A stretch of DNA of 64,000 nt. Source: Bathymodiolus brooksi (Eukaryota; Mollusca; Bivalvia; Mytilida; Modiolidae). Under the pieces are notes generated by a model. It worked only from the letters and a program-made list of their open reading frames with translations. It did no database searches and had not been told where the DNA came from. A program made the translations under genes and the position numbers. The stretch is from NCBI GenBank assembly GCA_963680875.1, contig OY804578.1:26813101-26877100 (forward strand), in the 5' to 3' direction. Position 1 is the stretch's first letter; every line of letters begins with the position of its first letter. Positions 8,604 through 22,394 of the stretch are shown one piece after another.

Positions 8604-10329
8604 AGGAATTGCATCTGTAGATCTATATACAAAAACTTATTTTATGCCTTAAACTACATAATTTATGGGGTTAAAGCATGAATTAACAAAATTAAGAATG
8701 ATGTGAACTCATTTTATGGGACGAAAAAAAGGGGGGGGGGGCTAAATGTAAACATTTCATAGTATTTAGCTATTAAATATAAAACTGAGGCATATATATG
8801 TGTAGAAATTGCTTATTATGTTAGAAATTAGCTTAATAACTGTAATATATAAGAGAATAGGTAAGTTTTGGTATATTACACAGTCTGAACTCAACAGCTG
8901 TAAATGGAGATGTTTTCATTAAAAATCTTCAAGGGGGTACCTTTGCATTTGAACACTTATACTTGCAAATATTAGACAGCCACATACCTTATGAGGTTTT
9001 TTGTGGTTGATATTGCCTAAGGAATAGAAATAAAGCCAATAAAGGGTTAGAGAAGCAAGTTTTGTTGCTCTTTAGGTGTCAAACCAGTAATTCAACCAAT
9101 CAGAGCTAAGAACATATACAAAAGTAGTCCCTTTTAAAGAAAAAAGTTCCTTTCACTTTGTTGTATTGTGACAGATACAGATATTGAATGGAATGGAATA
9201 ATTAAATTGCTAATTGAAGTTAAATGTATAAGGATTATTTTGAGCCCAAATTTGATTGATTTAGTTGTATTTTAATATGGATATGGAGGATTTGATGCAT
9301 GACCTATAAATAGGGAATTTCTGGGGGATGACAGAGCTATTTTTAGAGTAGGTATTTTCCATAGCCTGGCATTTCACTGCAAGACTTTAAACATGGCCTG
9401 ATATTTTGACAGAACGTAGAGGAATCATGGACATTTCAGAAAATGCATGGTCTTCGAAAGGTTAAACTTAAGATAAAATGGCCAGGTAGGCTCGAAAAAA
9501 CACAAATTTAGTAGAAAACCTTAAAGAAATTAATTATAGGTTTCACACCTTAAGTTAAAAAACATCAAATTGAAATTTTGTTGCTATCATGTTCAAATTA
9601 GCCTAATAATGTCACAACAGACACAGAGTGACATTTTTCATACAAAAATGTTACAAAATGCATTGTGGTGTCAGATTACATGGTCAAAATGCATGTTATG
9701 TAATATTTTGGAATATTGCTCCCAAACACTGGATATACATGGACAGAGGGTATTGCAACTCATTTTATTTTTATTTATGACTTTATAATTATTGGGAATA
9801 TGTTATTGAATGTGTTTTTGCAGTAGAAGGGCATATAATATTGAAAATATGGTTGATATTAAGAATTTAAAAAATTTCATCATGCAGCAGTTTGTTGACT
9901 TCAAATATAGAATATGGCGATATCATGATTGGATTTTTTTCAATCCTACAAATTTGTACTGGTAAATTTTTATAGTTTCAGTTAGAATACATGTACAATG
10001 TACTCATAAAATAATATAAGGCTATAGAAAGCAGTTTTAATTGAAAACTATGTGGTAAAAACCGGGTAATTTAAGTGATCCCAGAAAAATTATTCTGACT
10101 GCTTAGCATTTTCTGTAAATTTTTCAAATTGTCAATTTGGATTTCATGTTTTAGAGTATTATTTGGCTGTAACAGTACATTTGAACATCCAGCTTACTTA
10201 AACAGTGGGAAAAATGATGTGGAAGCATATATTTATTGAGTTTTGGGGGAAATTATAGTTTTGTACCATAAGAAATTCCAAAACTTGAATATCAATAAAT
10301 CATATTTTTGCATATTTGATGGAATTAGA
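8604..10329 (+). repeat. Satellite unit 6 (1726 bp, longest)
   Basis: G11; GGGGG; ACAGAT duplication; GTAGGC; TACTGG (last unit of the TACTGG block). Private G to A at 9433 destroys one of the few CpG sites (GACGTTT to GACATTT), the change expected from deamination of methylated C on the opposite strand. Confidence 0.97.
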
Positions 10330-12054
10330 AGGAATTGCATCTGTAGATCTATATACAAAAACTTATTTTATGCCTTAAACTACATAATTTATGGGGTTAA
10401 AGCATGAATTAACAAAATTAAGAATGATGTGAACTCATTTTATGGGACGAAAAAAAGGGGGGGGGGCTAAATGTAAACATTTCATAGTATTTAGCTATTA
10501 AATATAAAACTGAGGCATATATATGTGTAGAAATTGCTTATTATGTTAGAAATTAGCTTAATAACTGTAATATATAAGAGAATAGGTAAGTTTTGGTATA
10601 TTACACAGTCTGAACTCAACAGCTGTAAATGGAGATGTTTTCATTAAAAATCTTCAAGGAGGTACCTTTGCATTTGAACACTTATACTTGCAAATATTAG
10701 ACAGCCACATACCTTATGAGGTTTTTTGTGGTTGATATTGCCTAAGGAATAGAAATAAAGCCAATAAAGGGTTAGAGAAGCAAGTTTTGTTGCTCTTTAG
10801 GTGTCAAACCAGTAATTCAACCAATCAGAGCTAAGAACATATACAAAAGTAGTCCCTTTTAAAGAAAAAAGTTCCTTTCACTTTGTTGTATTGTGACAGA
10901 TACAGATATTGAATGGAATGGAATAATTAAATTGCTAATTGAAGTTAAATGTATAAGGATTATTTTGAGCCCAAATTTGATTGATTTAGTTGTATTTTAA
11001 TATGGATATGGAGGATTTGATGCATGACCTATAAATAGGGAATTTCTGGGGGATGACAGAGCTATATTTAGAGTAGGTATTTTCCATAGCCTGGCATTTC
11101 ACTGCAAGACTTTAAACATGGCCTGATATTTTGACAGAACGTAGAGGAATCATGGACGTTTCAGAAAATGCATGGTCTTCGAAAGGTTAAACTTAAGATA
11201 AAATGGCCAGGTAAGCTCGAAAAAACACAAATTTAGTAGAAAACCTTAAAGAAATTAATTATAGGTTTCACACCTTAAGTTAAAAAACATCAAATTGAAA
11301 TTTTGTTGCTATCATGTTCAAATTAGCCTAATAATGTCACAACAGACACAGAGTGACATTTTTCATACAAAAATGTTACAAAATGCATTGTGGTGTCAGA
11401 TTACATGGTCAAAATGCATGTTATGTAATATTTTGGAATATTGCTCCCAAACACTGGATATACGTGGACAGAGGGTATTGCAACTCATTTTATTTTTATT
11501 TATGACTTTATAATTATTGGGAATATGTTATTGAATGTGTTTTTGCAGTAGAAGGGCATATAATATTGAAAATATGGTTGATATTAAGAATTTAAAAAAT
11601 TTCATCATGCAGCAGTTTGTTGACTTCAAATATAGAATATGGCGATATCATGATTGGATTTTTTTCAATCCTACAAATTTGTCCTGGTAAATTTTTATAG
11701 TTTCAGTTAGAATACATGTACAATGTACTCATAAAATAATATAAGGCTATAGAAAGCAGTTTTAATTGAAAACTATGTGGTAAAAACCGGGTAATTTAAG
11801 TGATCCCAGAAAAATTATTCTGACTGCTTAGCATTTTCTGTAAATTTTTCAAATTGTCAATTTGGATTTCATGTTTTAGAGTATTATTTGGCTGTAACAG
11901 TACATTTGAACATCCAGCTTACTTAAACAGTGGGAAAAATGATGTGGAAGCATATATTTATTGAGTTTTGGGGGAAATTATAGTTTTGTACCATAAGAAA
12001 TTCCAAAACTTGAATATCAATAAATCATATTTTTGCATATTTGATGGAATTAGA
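10330..12054 (+). repeat. Satellite unit 7 (1725 bp)
   Basis: G10; GGAGG; ACAGAT duplication; first unit with GTAAGC; TCCTGG. Private changes: T to A at 11066 (CTATATTTA) and A to G at 11464, which turns a His codon of the short ORF into Arg. Confidence 0.97.
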
Positions 12055-13772
12055 AGGAATTGCATCTGTAGATCTATATACAAAAACTTATTTTATGCCT
12101 TAAACTACATAATTTATGGGGTTAAAGCATGAATTAACAAAATTAAGAATGATGTGAACTCATTTTATGGGACGAAAAAAAGGGGGGGGGCTAAATGTAA
12201 ACATTTCATAGTATTTAGCTATTAAATATAAAACTGAGGCATATATATGTGTAGAAATTGCTTATTATGTTAGAAATTAGCTTAATAACTGTAATATATA
12301 AGAGAATAGGTAAGTTTTGGTATATTACACAGTCTGAACTCAACAGCTGTAAATGGAGATGTTTTCATTAAAAATCTTCAAGGAGGTACCTTTGCATTTG
12401 AACACTTATACTTGCAAATATTAGACAGCCACATACCTTATGAGGTTTTTTGTGGTTGATATTGCCTAAGGAATAGAAATAAAGCCAATAAAGGGTTAGA
12501 GAAGCAAGTTTTGTTGCTCTTTAGGTGTCAAACCAGTAATTCAACCAATCAGAGCTAAGAACATATACAAAAGTAGTCCCTTTTAAAGAAAAAAGTTCCT
12601 TTCACTTTGTTGTATTGTGACAGATATTGAATGGAATGGAATAATTAAATTGCTAATTGAAGTTAAATGTATAAGGATTATTTTGAGCCCAAATTTGATT
12701 GATTTAGTTGTATTTTAATATGGATATGGAGGATTTGATGCATGACCTATAAATAGGGAATTTCTGGGGGATGACAGAGCTATTTTTAGAGTAGGTATTT
12801 TCCATAGCCTGGCATTTCACTGCAAGACTTTAAACATGGCCTGATATTTTGACAGAACGTAGAGGAATCATGGACGTTTCAGAAAATGCATGGTCTTCGA
12901 AAGGTTAAACTTAAGATAAAATGGCCAGGTAAGCTCGAAAAAACACAAATTTAGTAGAAAACCTTAAAGAAATTAATTATAGGTTTCACACCTTAAGTTA
13001 AAAAACATCAAATTGAAATTTTGTTGCTATCATGTTCAAATTAGCCTAATAATGTCACAACAGACACAGAGTGACATTTTTCATACAAAAATGTTACAAA
13101 ATGCATTGTGGTGTCAGATTACATGGTCAAAATGCATGTTATGTAATATTTTGGAATATTGCTCCCAAACACTGGATATACATGGAAAGAGGGTATTGCA
13201 ACTCATTTTATTTTTATTTATGACTTTATAATTATTGGGAATATGTTATTGAATGTGTTTTTGCAGTAGAAGGGCATATAATATTGAAAATATGGTTGAT
13301 ATTAAGAATTTAAAAAATTTCATCATGCAGCAGTTTGTTGACTTCAAATATAGAATATGGCGATATCATGATTGGATTTTTTTCAATCCTACAAATTTGT
13401 CCTGGTAAATTTTTATAGTTTCAGTTAGAATACATGTACAATGTACTCATAAAATAATATAAGGCTATAGAAAGCAGTTTTAATTGAAAACTATGTGGTA
13501 AAAACCGGGTAATTTAAGTGATCCCAGAAAAATTATTCTGACTGCTTAGCATTTTCTGTAAATTTTTCAAATTGTCAATTTGGATTTCATGTTTTAGAGT
13601 ATTATTTGGCTGTAACAGTACATTTGAACATCCAGCTTACTTAAACAGTGGGAAAAATGATGTGGAAGCATATATTTATTGAGTTTTGGGGGAAATTATA
13701 GTTTTGTACCATAAGAAATTCCAAAACTTGAATATCAATAAATCATATTTTTGCATATTTGATGGAATTAGA
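12055..13772 (+). repeat. Satellite unit 8 (1718 bp), recombinant type
   Basis: G9, GGAGG and no duplication, as in unit 5, but GTAAGC, GGAAAG (13187) and TCCTGG, as in unit 9. It is the only GTAAGC unit without the ACAGAT duplication. This fits a left half from a unit-5-like copy joined to a right half from a unit-9-like copy, with the switch between the duplication site and the GTAAGC site. Confidence 0.95.
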
Positions 13773-15496
13773 AGGAATTGCATCTGTAGATCTATATACA
13801 AAAACTTATTTTATGCCTTAAACTACATAATTTATGGGGTTAAAGCATGAATTAACAAAATTAAGAATGATGTGAACTCATTTTATGGGACGAAAAAAAG
13901 GGGGGGGGCTAAATGTAAACATTTCATAGTATTTAGCTATTAAATATAAAACTGAGGCATATATATGTGTAGAAATTGCTTATTATGTTAGAAATTAGCT
14001 TAATAACTGTAATATATAAGAGAATAGGTAAGTTTTGGTATATTACACAGTCTGAACTCAACAGCTGTAAATGGAGATGTTTTCATTAAAAATCTTCAAG
14101 GGGGTACCTTTGCATTTGAACACTTATACTTGCAAATATTAGACAGCCACATACCTTATGAGGTTTTTTGTGGTTGATATTGCCTAAGGAATAGAAATAA
14201 AGCCAATAAAGGGTTAGAGAAGCAAGTTTTGTTGCTCTTTAGGTGTCAAACCAGTAATTCAACCAATCAGAGCTAAGAACATATACAAAAGTAGTCCCTT
14301 TTAAAGAAAAAAGTTCCTTTCACTTTGTTGTATTGTGACAGATACAGATATTGAATGGAATGGAATAATTAAATTGCTAATTGAAGTTAAATGTATAAGG
14401 ATTATTTTGAGCCCAAATTTGATTGATTTAGTTGTATTTTAATATGGATATGGAGGATTTGATGCATGACCTATAAATAGGGAATTTCTGGGGGATGACA
14501 GAGCTATTTTTAGAGTAGGTATTTTCCATAGCCTGGCATTTCACTGCAAGACTTTAAACATGGCCTGATATTTTGACAGAACGTAGAGGAATCATGGACG
14601 TTTCAGAAAATGCATGGTCTTCGAAAGGTTAAACTTAAGATAAAATGGCCAGGTAAGCTCGAAAAAACACAAATTTAGTAGAAAACCTTAAAGAAATTAA
14701 TTATAGGTTTCACACCTTAAGTTAAAAAACATCAAATTGAAATTTTGTTGCTATCATGTTCAAATTAGCCTAATAATGTCACAACAGACACAGAGTGACA
14801 TTTTTCATACAAAAATGTTACAAAATGCATTGTGGTGTCAGATTACATGGTCAAAATGCATGTTATGTAATATTTTGGAATATTGCTCCCAAACACTGGA
14901 TATACATGGAAAGAGGGTATTGCAACTCATTTTATTTTTATTTATGACTTTATAATTATTGGGAATATGTTATTGAATGTGTTTTTGCAGTAGAAGGGCA
15001 TATAATATTGAAAATATGGTTGATATTAAGAATTTAAAAAATTTCATCATGCAGCAGTTTGTTGACTTCAAATATAGAATATGGCGATATCATGATTGGA
15101 TTTTTTTCAATCCTACAAATTTGTCCTGGTAAATTTTTATAGTTTCAGTTAGAATACATGTACAATGTACTCATAAAATAATATAAGGCTATAGAAAGCA
15201 GTTTTAATTGAAAACTATGTGGTAAAAACCGGGTAATTTAAGTGATCCCAGAAAAATTATTCTGACTGCTTAGCATTTTCTGTAAATTTTTCAAATTGTC
15301 AATTTGGATTTCATGTTTTAGAGTATTATTTGGCTGTAACAGTACATTTGAACATCCAGCTTACTTAAACAGTGGGAAAAATGATGTGGAAGCATATATT
15401 TATTGAGTTTTGGGGGAAATTATAGTTTTGTACCATAAGAAATTCCAAAACTTGAATATCAATAAATCATATTTTTGCATATTTGATGGAATTAGA
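13773..15496 (+). repeat. Satellite unit 9 (1724 bp), dimer type A
   Basis: G9; GGGGG; duplication; GTAAGC; GGAAAG (14911); TCCTGG; ATGTAC. First member of the first dimer. Confidence 0.97.
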
Positions 15497-17220
15497 AGGA
15501 ATTGCATCTGTAGATCTATATACAAAAACTTATTTTATGCCTTAAACTACATAATTTATGGGGTTAAAGCATGAATTAACAAAATTAAGAATGATGTGAA
15601 CTCATTTTATGGGACGAAAAAAAGGGGGGGGGCTAAATGTAAACATTTCATAGTATTTAGCTATTAAATATAAAACTGAGGCATATATATGTGTAGAAAT
15701 TGCTTATTATGTTAGAAATTAGCTTAATAACTGTAATATATAAGAGAATAGGTAAGTTTTGGTATATTACACAGTCTGAACTCAACAGCTGTAAATGGAG
15801 ATGTTTTCATTAAAAATCTTCAAGGGGGTACCTTTGCATTTGAACACTTATACTTGCAAATATTAGACAGCCACATACCTTATGAGGTTTTTTGTGGTTG
15901 ATATTGCCTAAGGAATAGAAATAAAGCCAATAAAGGGTTAGAGAAGCAAGTTTTGTTGCTCTTTAGGTGTCAAACCAGTAATTCAACCAATCAGAGCTAA
16001 GAACATATACAAAAGTAGTCCCTTTTAAAGAAAAAAGTTCCTTTCACTTTGTTGTATTGTGACAGATACAGATATTGAATGGAATGGAATAATTAAATTG
16101 CTAATTGAAGTTAAATGTATAAGGATTATTTTGAGCCCAAATTTGATTGATTTAGTTGTATTTTAATATGGATATGGAGGATTTGATGCATGACCTATAA
16201 ATAGGGAATTTCTGGGGGATGACAGAGCTATTTTTAGAGTAGGTATTTTCCATAGCCTGGCATTTCACTGCAAGACTTTAAACATGGCCTGATATTTTGA
16301 CAGAACGTAGAGGAATCATGGACGTTTCAGAAAATGCATGGTCTTCGAAAGGTTAAACTTAAGATAAAATGGCCAGGTAAGCTCGAAAAAACACAAATTT
16401 AGTAGAAAACCTTAAAGAAATTAATTATAGGTTTCACACCTTAAGTTAAAAAACATCAAATTGAAATTTTGTTGCTATCATGTTCAAATTAGCCTAATAA
16501 TGTCACAACAGACACAGAGTGACATTTTTCATACAAAAATGTTACAAAATGCATTGTGGTGTCAGATTACATGGTCAAAATGCATGTTATGTAATATTTT
16601 GGAATATTGCTCCCAAACACTGGATATACATGGACAGAGGGTATTGCAACTCATTTTATTTTTATTTATGACTTTATAATTATTGGGAATATGTTATTGA
16701 ATGTGTTTTTGCAGTAGAAGGGCATATAATATTGAAAATATGGTTGATATTAAGAATTTAAAAAATTTCATCATGCAGCAGTTTGTTGACTTCAAATATA
16801 GAATATGGCGATATCATGATTGGATTTTTTTCAATCCTACAAATTTGTCCTGGTAAATTTTTATAGTTTCAGTTAGAATACATGTGCAATGTACTCATAA
16901 AATAATATAAGGCTATAGAAAGCAGTTTTAATTGAAAACTATGTGGTAAAAACCGGGTAATTTAAGTGATCCCAGAAAAATTATTCTGACTGCTTAGCAT
17001 TTTCTGTAAATTTTTCAAATTGTCAATTTGGATTTCATGTTTTAGAGTATTATTTGGCTGTAACAGTACATTTGAACATCCAGCTTACTTAAACAGTGGG
17101 AAAAATGATGTGGAAGCATATATTTATTGAGTTTTGGGGGAAATTATAGTTTTGTACCATAAGAAATTCCAAAACTTGAATATCAATAAATCATATTTTT
17201 GCATATTTGATGGAATTAGA
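15497..17220 (+). repeat. Satellite unit 10 (1724 bp), dimer type B
   Basis: G9; duplication; GTAAGC; GGACAG; ATGTGC (G at 16886). Second member of the first dimer. Confidence 0.97.
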
Positions 17221-18945
17221 AGGAATTGCATCTGTAGATCTATATACAAAAACTTATTTTATGCCTTAAACTACATAATTTATGGGGTTAAAGCATGAAT
17301 TAACAAAATTAAGAATGATGTGAACTCATTTTATGGGACGAAAAAAAGGGGGGGGGGCTAAATGTAAACATTTCATAGTATTTAGCTATTAAATATAAAA
17401 CTGAGGCATATATATGTGTAGAAATTGCTTATTATGTTAGAAATTAGCTTAATAACTGTAATATATAAGAGAATAGGTAAGTTTTGGTATATTACACAGT
17501 CTGAACTCAACAGCTGTAAATGGAGATGTTTTCATTAAAAATCTTCAAGGGGGTACCTTTGCATTTGAACACTTATACTTGCAAATATTAGACAGCCACA
17601 TACCTTATGAGGTTTTTTGTGGTTGATATTGCCTAAGGAATAGAAATAAAGCCAATAAAGGGTTAGAGAAGCAAGTTTTGTTGCTCTTTAGGTGTCAAAC
17701 CAGTAATTCAACCAATCAGAGCTAAGAACATATACAAAAGTAGTCCCTTTTAAAGAAAAAAGTTCCTTTCACTTTGTTGTATTGTGACAGATACAGATAT
17801 TGAATGGAATGGAATAATTAAATTGCTAATTGAAGTTAAATGTATAAGGATTATTTTGAGCCCAAATTTGATTGATTTAGTTGTATTTTAATATGGATAT
17901 GGAGGATTTGATGCATGACCTATAAATAGGGAATTTCTGGGGGATGACAGAGCTATTTTTAGAGTAGGTATTTTCCATAGCCTGGCATTTCACTGCAAGA
18001 CTTTAAACATGGCCTGATATTTTGACAGAACGTAGAGGAATCATGGACGTTTCAGAAAATGCATGGTCTTCGAAAGGTTAAACTTAAGATAAAATGGCCA
18101 GGTAAGCTCGAAAAAACACAAATTTAGTAGAAAACCTTAAAGAAATTAATTATAGGTTTCACACCTTAAGTTAAAAAACATCAAATTGAAATTTTGTTGC
18201 TATCATGTTCAAATTAGCCTAATAATGTCACAACAGACACAGAGTGACATTTTTCATACAAAAATGTTACAAAATGCATTGTGGTGTCAGATTACATGGT
18301 CAAAATGCATGTTATGTAATATTTTGGAATATTGCTCCCAAACACTGGATATACATGGAAAGAGGGTATTGCAACTCATTTTATTTTTATTTATGACTTT
18401 ATAATTATTGGGAATATGTTATTGAATGTGTTTTTGCAGTAGAAGGGCATATAATATTGAAAATATGGTTGATATTAAGAATTTAAAAAATTTCATCATG
18501 CAGCAGTTTGTTGACTTCAAATATAGAATATGGCGATATCATGATTGGATTTTTTTCAATCCTACAAATTTGTCCTGGTAAATTTTTATAGTTTCAGTTA
18601 GAATACATGTACAATGTACTCATAAAATAATATAAGGCTATAGAAAGCAGTTTTAATTGAAAACTATGTGGTAAAAACCGGGTAATTTAAGTGATCCCAG
18701 AAAAATTATTCTGACTGCTTAGCATTTTCTGTAAATTTTTCAAATTGTCAATTTGGATTTCATGTTTTAGAGTATTATTTGGCTGTAACAGTACATTTGA
18801 ACATCCAGCTTACTTAAACAGTGGGAAAAATGATGTGGAAGCATATATTTATTGAGTTTTGGGGGAAATTATAGTTTTGTACCATAAGAAATTCCAAAAC
18901 TTGAATATCAATAAATCATATTTTTGCATATTTGATGGAATTAGA
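17221..18945 (+). repeat. Satellite unit 11 (1725 bp), dimer type A
   Basis: G10; duplication; GTAAGC; GGAAAG (18360); ATGTAC. Appears identical to unit 13. Confidence 0.97.
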
Positions 18946-20669
18946 AGGAATTGCATCTGTAGATCTATATACAAAAACTTATTTTATGCCTTAAACTACA
19001 TAATTTATGGGGTTAAAGCATGAATTAACAAAATTAAGAATGATGTGAACTCATTTTATGGGACGAAAAAAAGGGGGGGGGCTAAATGTAAACATTTCAT
19101 AGTATTTAGCTATTAAATATAAAACTGAGGCATATATATGTGTAGAAATTGCTTATTATGTTAGAAATTAGCTTAATAACTGTAATATATAAGAGAATAG
19201 GTAAGTTTTGGTATATTACACAGTCTGAACTCAACAGCTGTAAATGGAGATGTTTTCATTAAAAATCTTCAAGGGGGTACCTTTGCATTTGAACACTTAT
19301 ACTTGCAAATATTAGACAGCCACATACCTTATGAGGTTTTTTGTGGTTGATATTGCCTAAGGAATAGAAATAAAGCCAATAAAGGGTTAGAGAAGCAAGT
19401 TTTGTTGCTCTTTAGGTGTCAAACCAGTAATTCAACCAATCAGAGCTAAGAACATATACAAAAGTAGTCCCTTTTAAAGAAAAAAGTTCCTTTCACTTTG
19501 TTGTATTGTGACAGATACAGATATTGAATGGAATGGAATAATTAAATTGCTAATTGAAGTTAAATGTATAAGGATTATTTTGAGCCCAAATTTGATTGAT
19601 TTAGTTGTATTTTAATATGGATATGGAGGATTTGATGCATGACCTATAAATAGGGAATTTCTGGGGGATGACAGAGCTATTTTTAGAGTAGGTATTTTCC
19701 ATAGCCTGGCATTTCACTGCAAGACTTTAAACATGGCCTGATATTTTGACAGAACGTAGAGGAATCATGGACGTTTCAGAAAATGCATGGTCTTCGAAAG
19801 GTTAAACTTAAGATAAAATGGCCAGGTAAGCTCGAAAAAACACAAATTTAGTAGAAAACCTTAAAGAAATTAATTATAGGTTTCACACCTTAAGTTAAAA
19901 AACATCAAATTGAAATTTTGTTGCTATCATGTTCAAATTAGCCTAATAATGTCACAACAGACACAGAGTGACATTTTTCATACAAAAATGTTACAAAATG
20001 CATTGTGGTGTCAGATTACATGGTCAAAATGCATGTTATGTAATATTTTGGAATATTGCTCCCAAACACTGGATATACATGGACAGAGGGTATTGCAACT
20101 CATTTTATTTTTATTTATGACTTTATAATTATTGGGAATATGTTATTGAATGTGTTTTTGCAGTAGAAGGGCATATAATATTGAAAATATGGTTGATATT
20201 AAGAATTTAAAAAATTTCATCATGCAGCAGTTTGTTGACTTCAAATATAGAATATGGCGATATCATGATTGGATTTTTTTCAATCCTACAAATTTGTCCT
20301 GGTAAATTTTTATAGTTTCAGTTAGAATACATGTGCAATGTACTCATAAAATAATATAAGGCTATAGAAAGCAGTTTTAATTGAAAACTATGTGGTAAAA
20401 ACCGGGTAATTTAAGTGATCCCAGAAAAATTATTCTGACTGCTTAGCATTTTCTGTAAATTTTTCAAATTGTCAATTTGGATTTCATGTTTTAGAGTATT
20501 ATTTGGCTGTAACAGTACATTTGAACATCCAGCTTACTTAAACAGTGGGAAAAATGATGTGGAAGCATATATTTATTGAGTTTTGGGGGAAATTATAGTT
20601 TTGTACCATAAGAAATTCCAAAACTTGAATATCAATAAATCATATTTTTGCATATTTGATGGAATTAGA
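18946..20669 (+). repeat. Satellite unit 12 (1724 bp), dimer type B
   Basis: G9; duplication; GTAAGC; GGACAG; ATGTGC (20335). Appears identical to unit 14. Confidence 0.97.
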
Positions 20670-22394
20670 AGGAATTGCATCTGTAGATCTATATACAAAA
20701 ACTTATTTTATGCCTTAAACTACATAATTTATGGGGTTAAAGCATGAATTAACAAAATTAAGAATGATGTGAACTCATTTTATGGGACGAAAAAAAGGGG
20801 GGGGGGCTAAATGTAAACATTTCATAGTATTTAGCTATTAAATATAAAACTGAGGCATATATATGTGTAGAAATTGCTTATTATGTTAGAAATTAGCTTA
20901 ATAACTGTAATATATAAGAGAATAGGTAAGTTTTGGTATATTACACAGTCTGAACTCAACAGCTGTAAATGGAGATGTTTTCATTAAAAATCTTCAAGGG
21001 GGTACCTTTGCATTTGAACACTTATACTTGCAAATATTAGACAGCCACATACCTTATGAGGTTTTTTGTGGTTGATATTGCCTAAGGAATAGAAATAAAG
21101 CCAATAAAGGGTTAGAGAAGCAAGTTTTGTTGCTCTTTAGGTGTCAAACCAGTAATTCAACCAATCAGAGCTAAGAACATATACAAAAGTAGTCCCTTTT
21201 AAAGAAAAAAGTTCCTTTCACTTTGTTGTATTGTGACAGATACAGATATTGAATGGAATGGAATAATTAAATTGCTAATTGAAGTTAAATGTATAAGGAT
21301 TATTTTGAGCCCAAATTTGATTGATTTAGTTGTATTTTAATATGGATATGGAGGATTTGATGCATGACCTATAAATAGGGAATTTCTGGGGGATGACAGA
21401 GCTATTTTTAGAGTAGGTATTTTCCATAGCCTGGCATTTCACTGCAAGACTTTAAACATGGCCTGATATTTTGACAGAACGTAGAGGAATCATGGACGTT
21501 TCAGAAAATGCATGGTCTTCGAAAGGTTAAACTTAAGATAAAATGGCCAGGTAAGCTCGAAAAAACACAAATTTAGTAGAAAACCTTAAAGAAATTAATT
21601 ATAGGTTTCACACCTTAAGTTAAAAAACATCAAATTGAAATTTTGTTGCTATCATGTTCAAATTAGCCTAATAATGTCACAACAGACACAGAGTGACATT
21701 TTTCATACAAAAATGTTACAAAATGCATTGTGGTGTCAGATTACATGGTCAAAATGCATGTTATGTAATATTTTGGAATATTGCTCCCAAACACTGGATA
21801 TACATGGAAAGAGGGTATTGCAACTCATTTTATTTTTATTTATGACTTTATAATTATTGGGAATATGTTATTGAATGTGTTTTTGCAGTAGAAGGGCATA
21901 TAATATTGAAAATATGGTTGATATTAAGAATTTAAAAAATTTCATCATGCAGCAGTTTGTTGACTTCAAATATAGAATATGGCGATATCATGATTGGATT
22001 TTTTTCAATCCTACAAATTTGTCCTGGTAAATTTTTATAGTTTCAGTTAGAATACATGTACAATGTACTCATAAAATAATATAAGGCTATAGAAAGCAGT
22101 TTTAATTGAAAACTATGTGGTAAAAACCGGGTAATTTAAGTGATCCCAGAAAAATTATTCTGACTGCTTAGCATTTTCTGTAAATTTTTCAAATTGTCAA
22201 TTTGGATTTCATGTTTTAGAGTATTATTTGGCTGTAACAGTACATTTGAACATCCAGCTTACTTAAACAGTGGGAAAAATGATGTGGAAGCATATATTTA
22301 TTGAGTTTTGGGGGAAATTATAGTTTTGTACCATAAGAAATTCCAAAACTTGAATATCAATAAATCATATTTTTGCATATTTGATGGAATTAGA
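20670..22394 (+). repeat. Satellite unit 13 (1725 bp), dimer type A
   Basis: G10; duplication; GTAAGC; GGAAAG (21809); ATGTAC. Same state as unit 11 at every diagnostic site. Confidence 0.97.
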
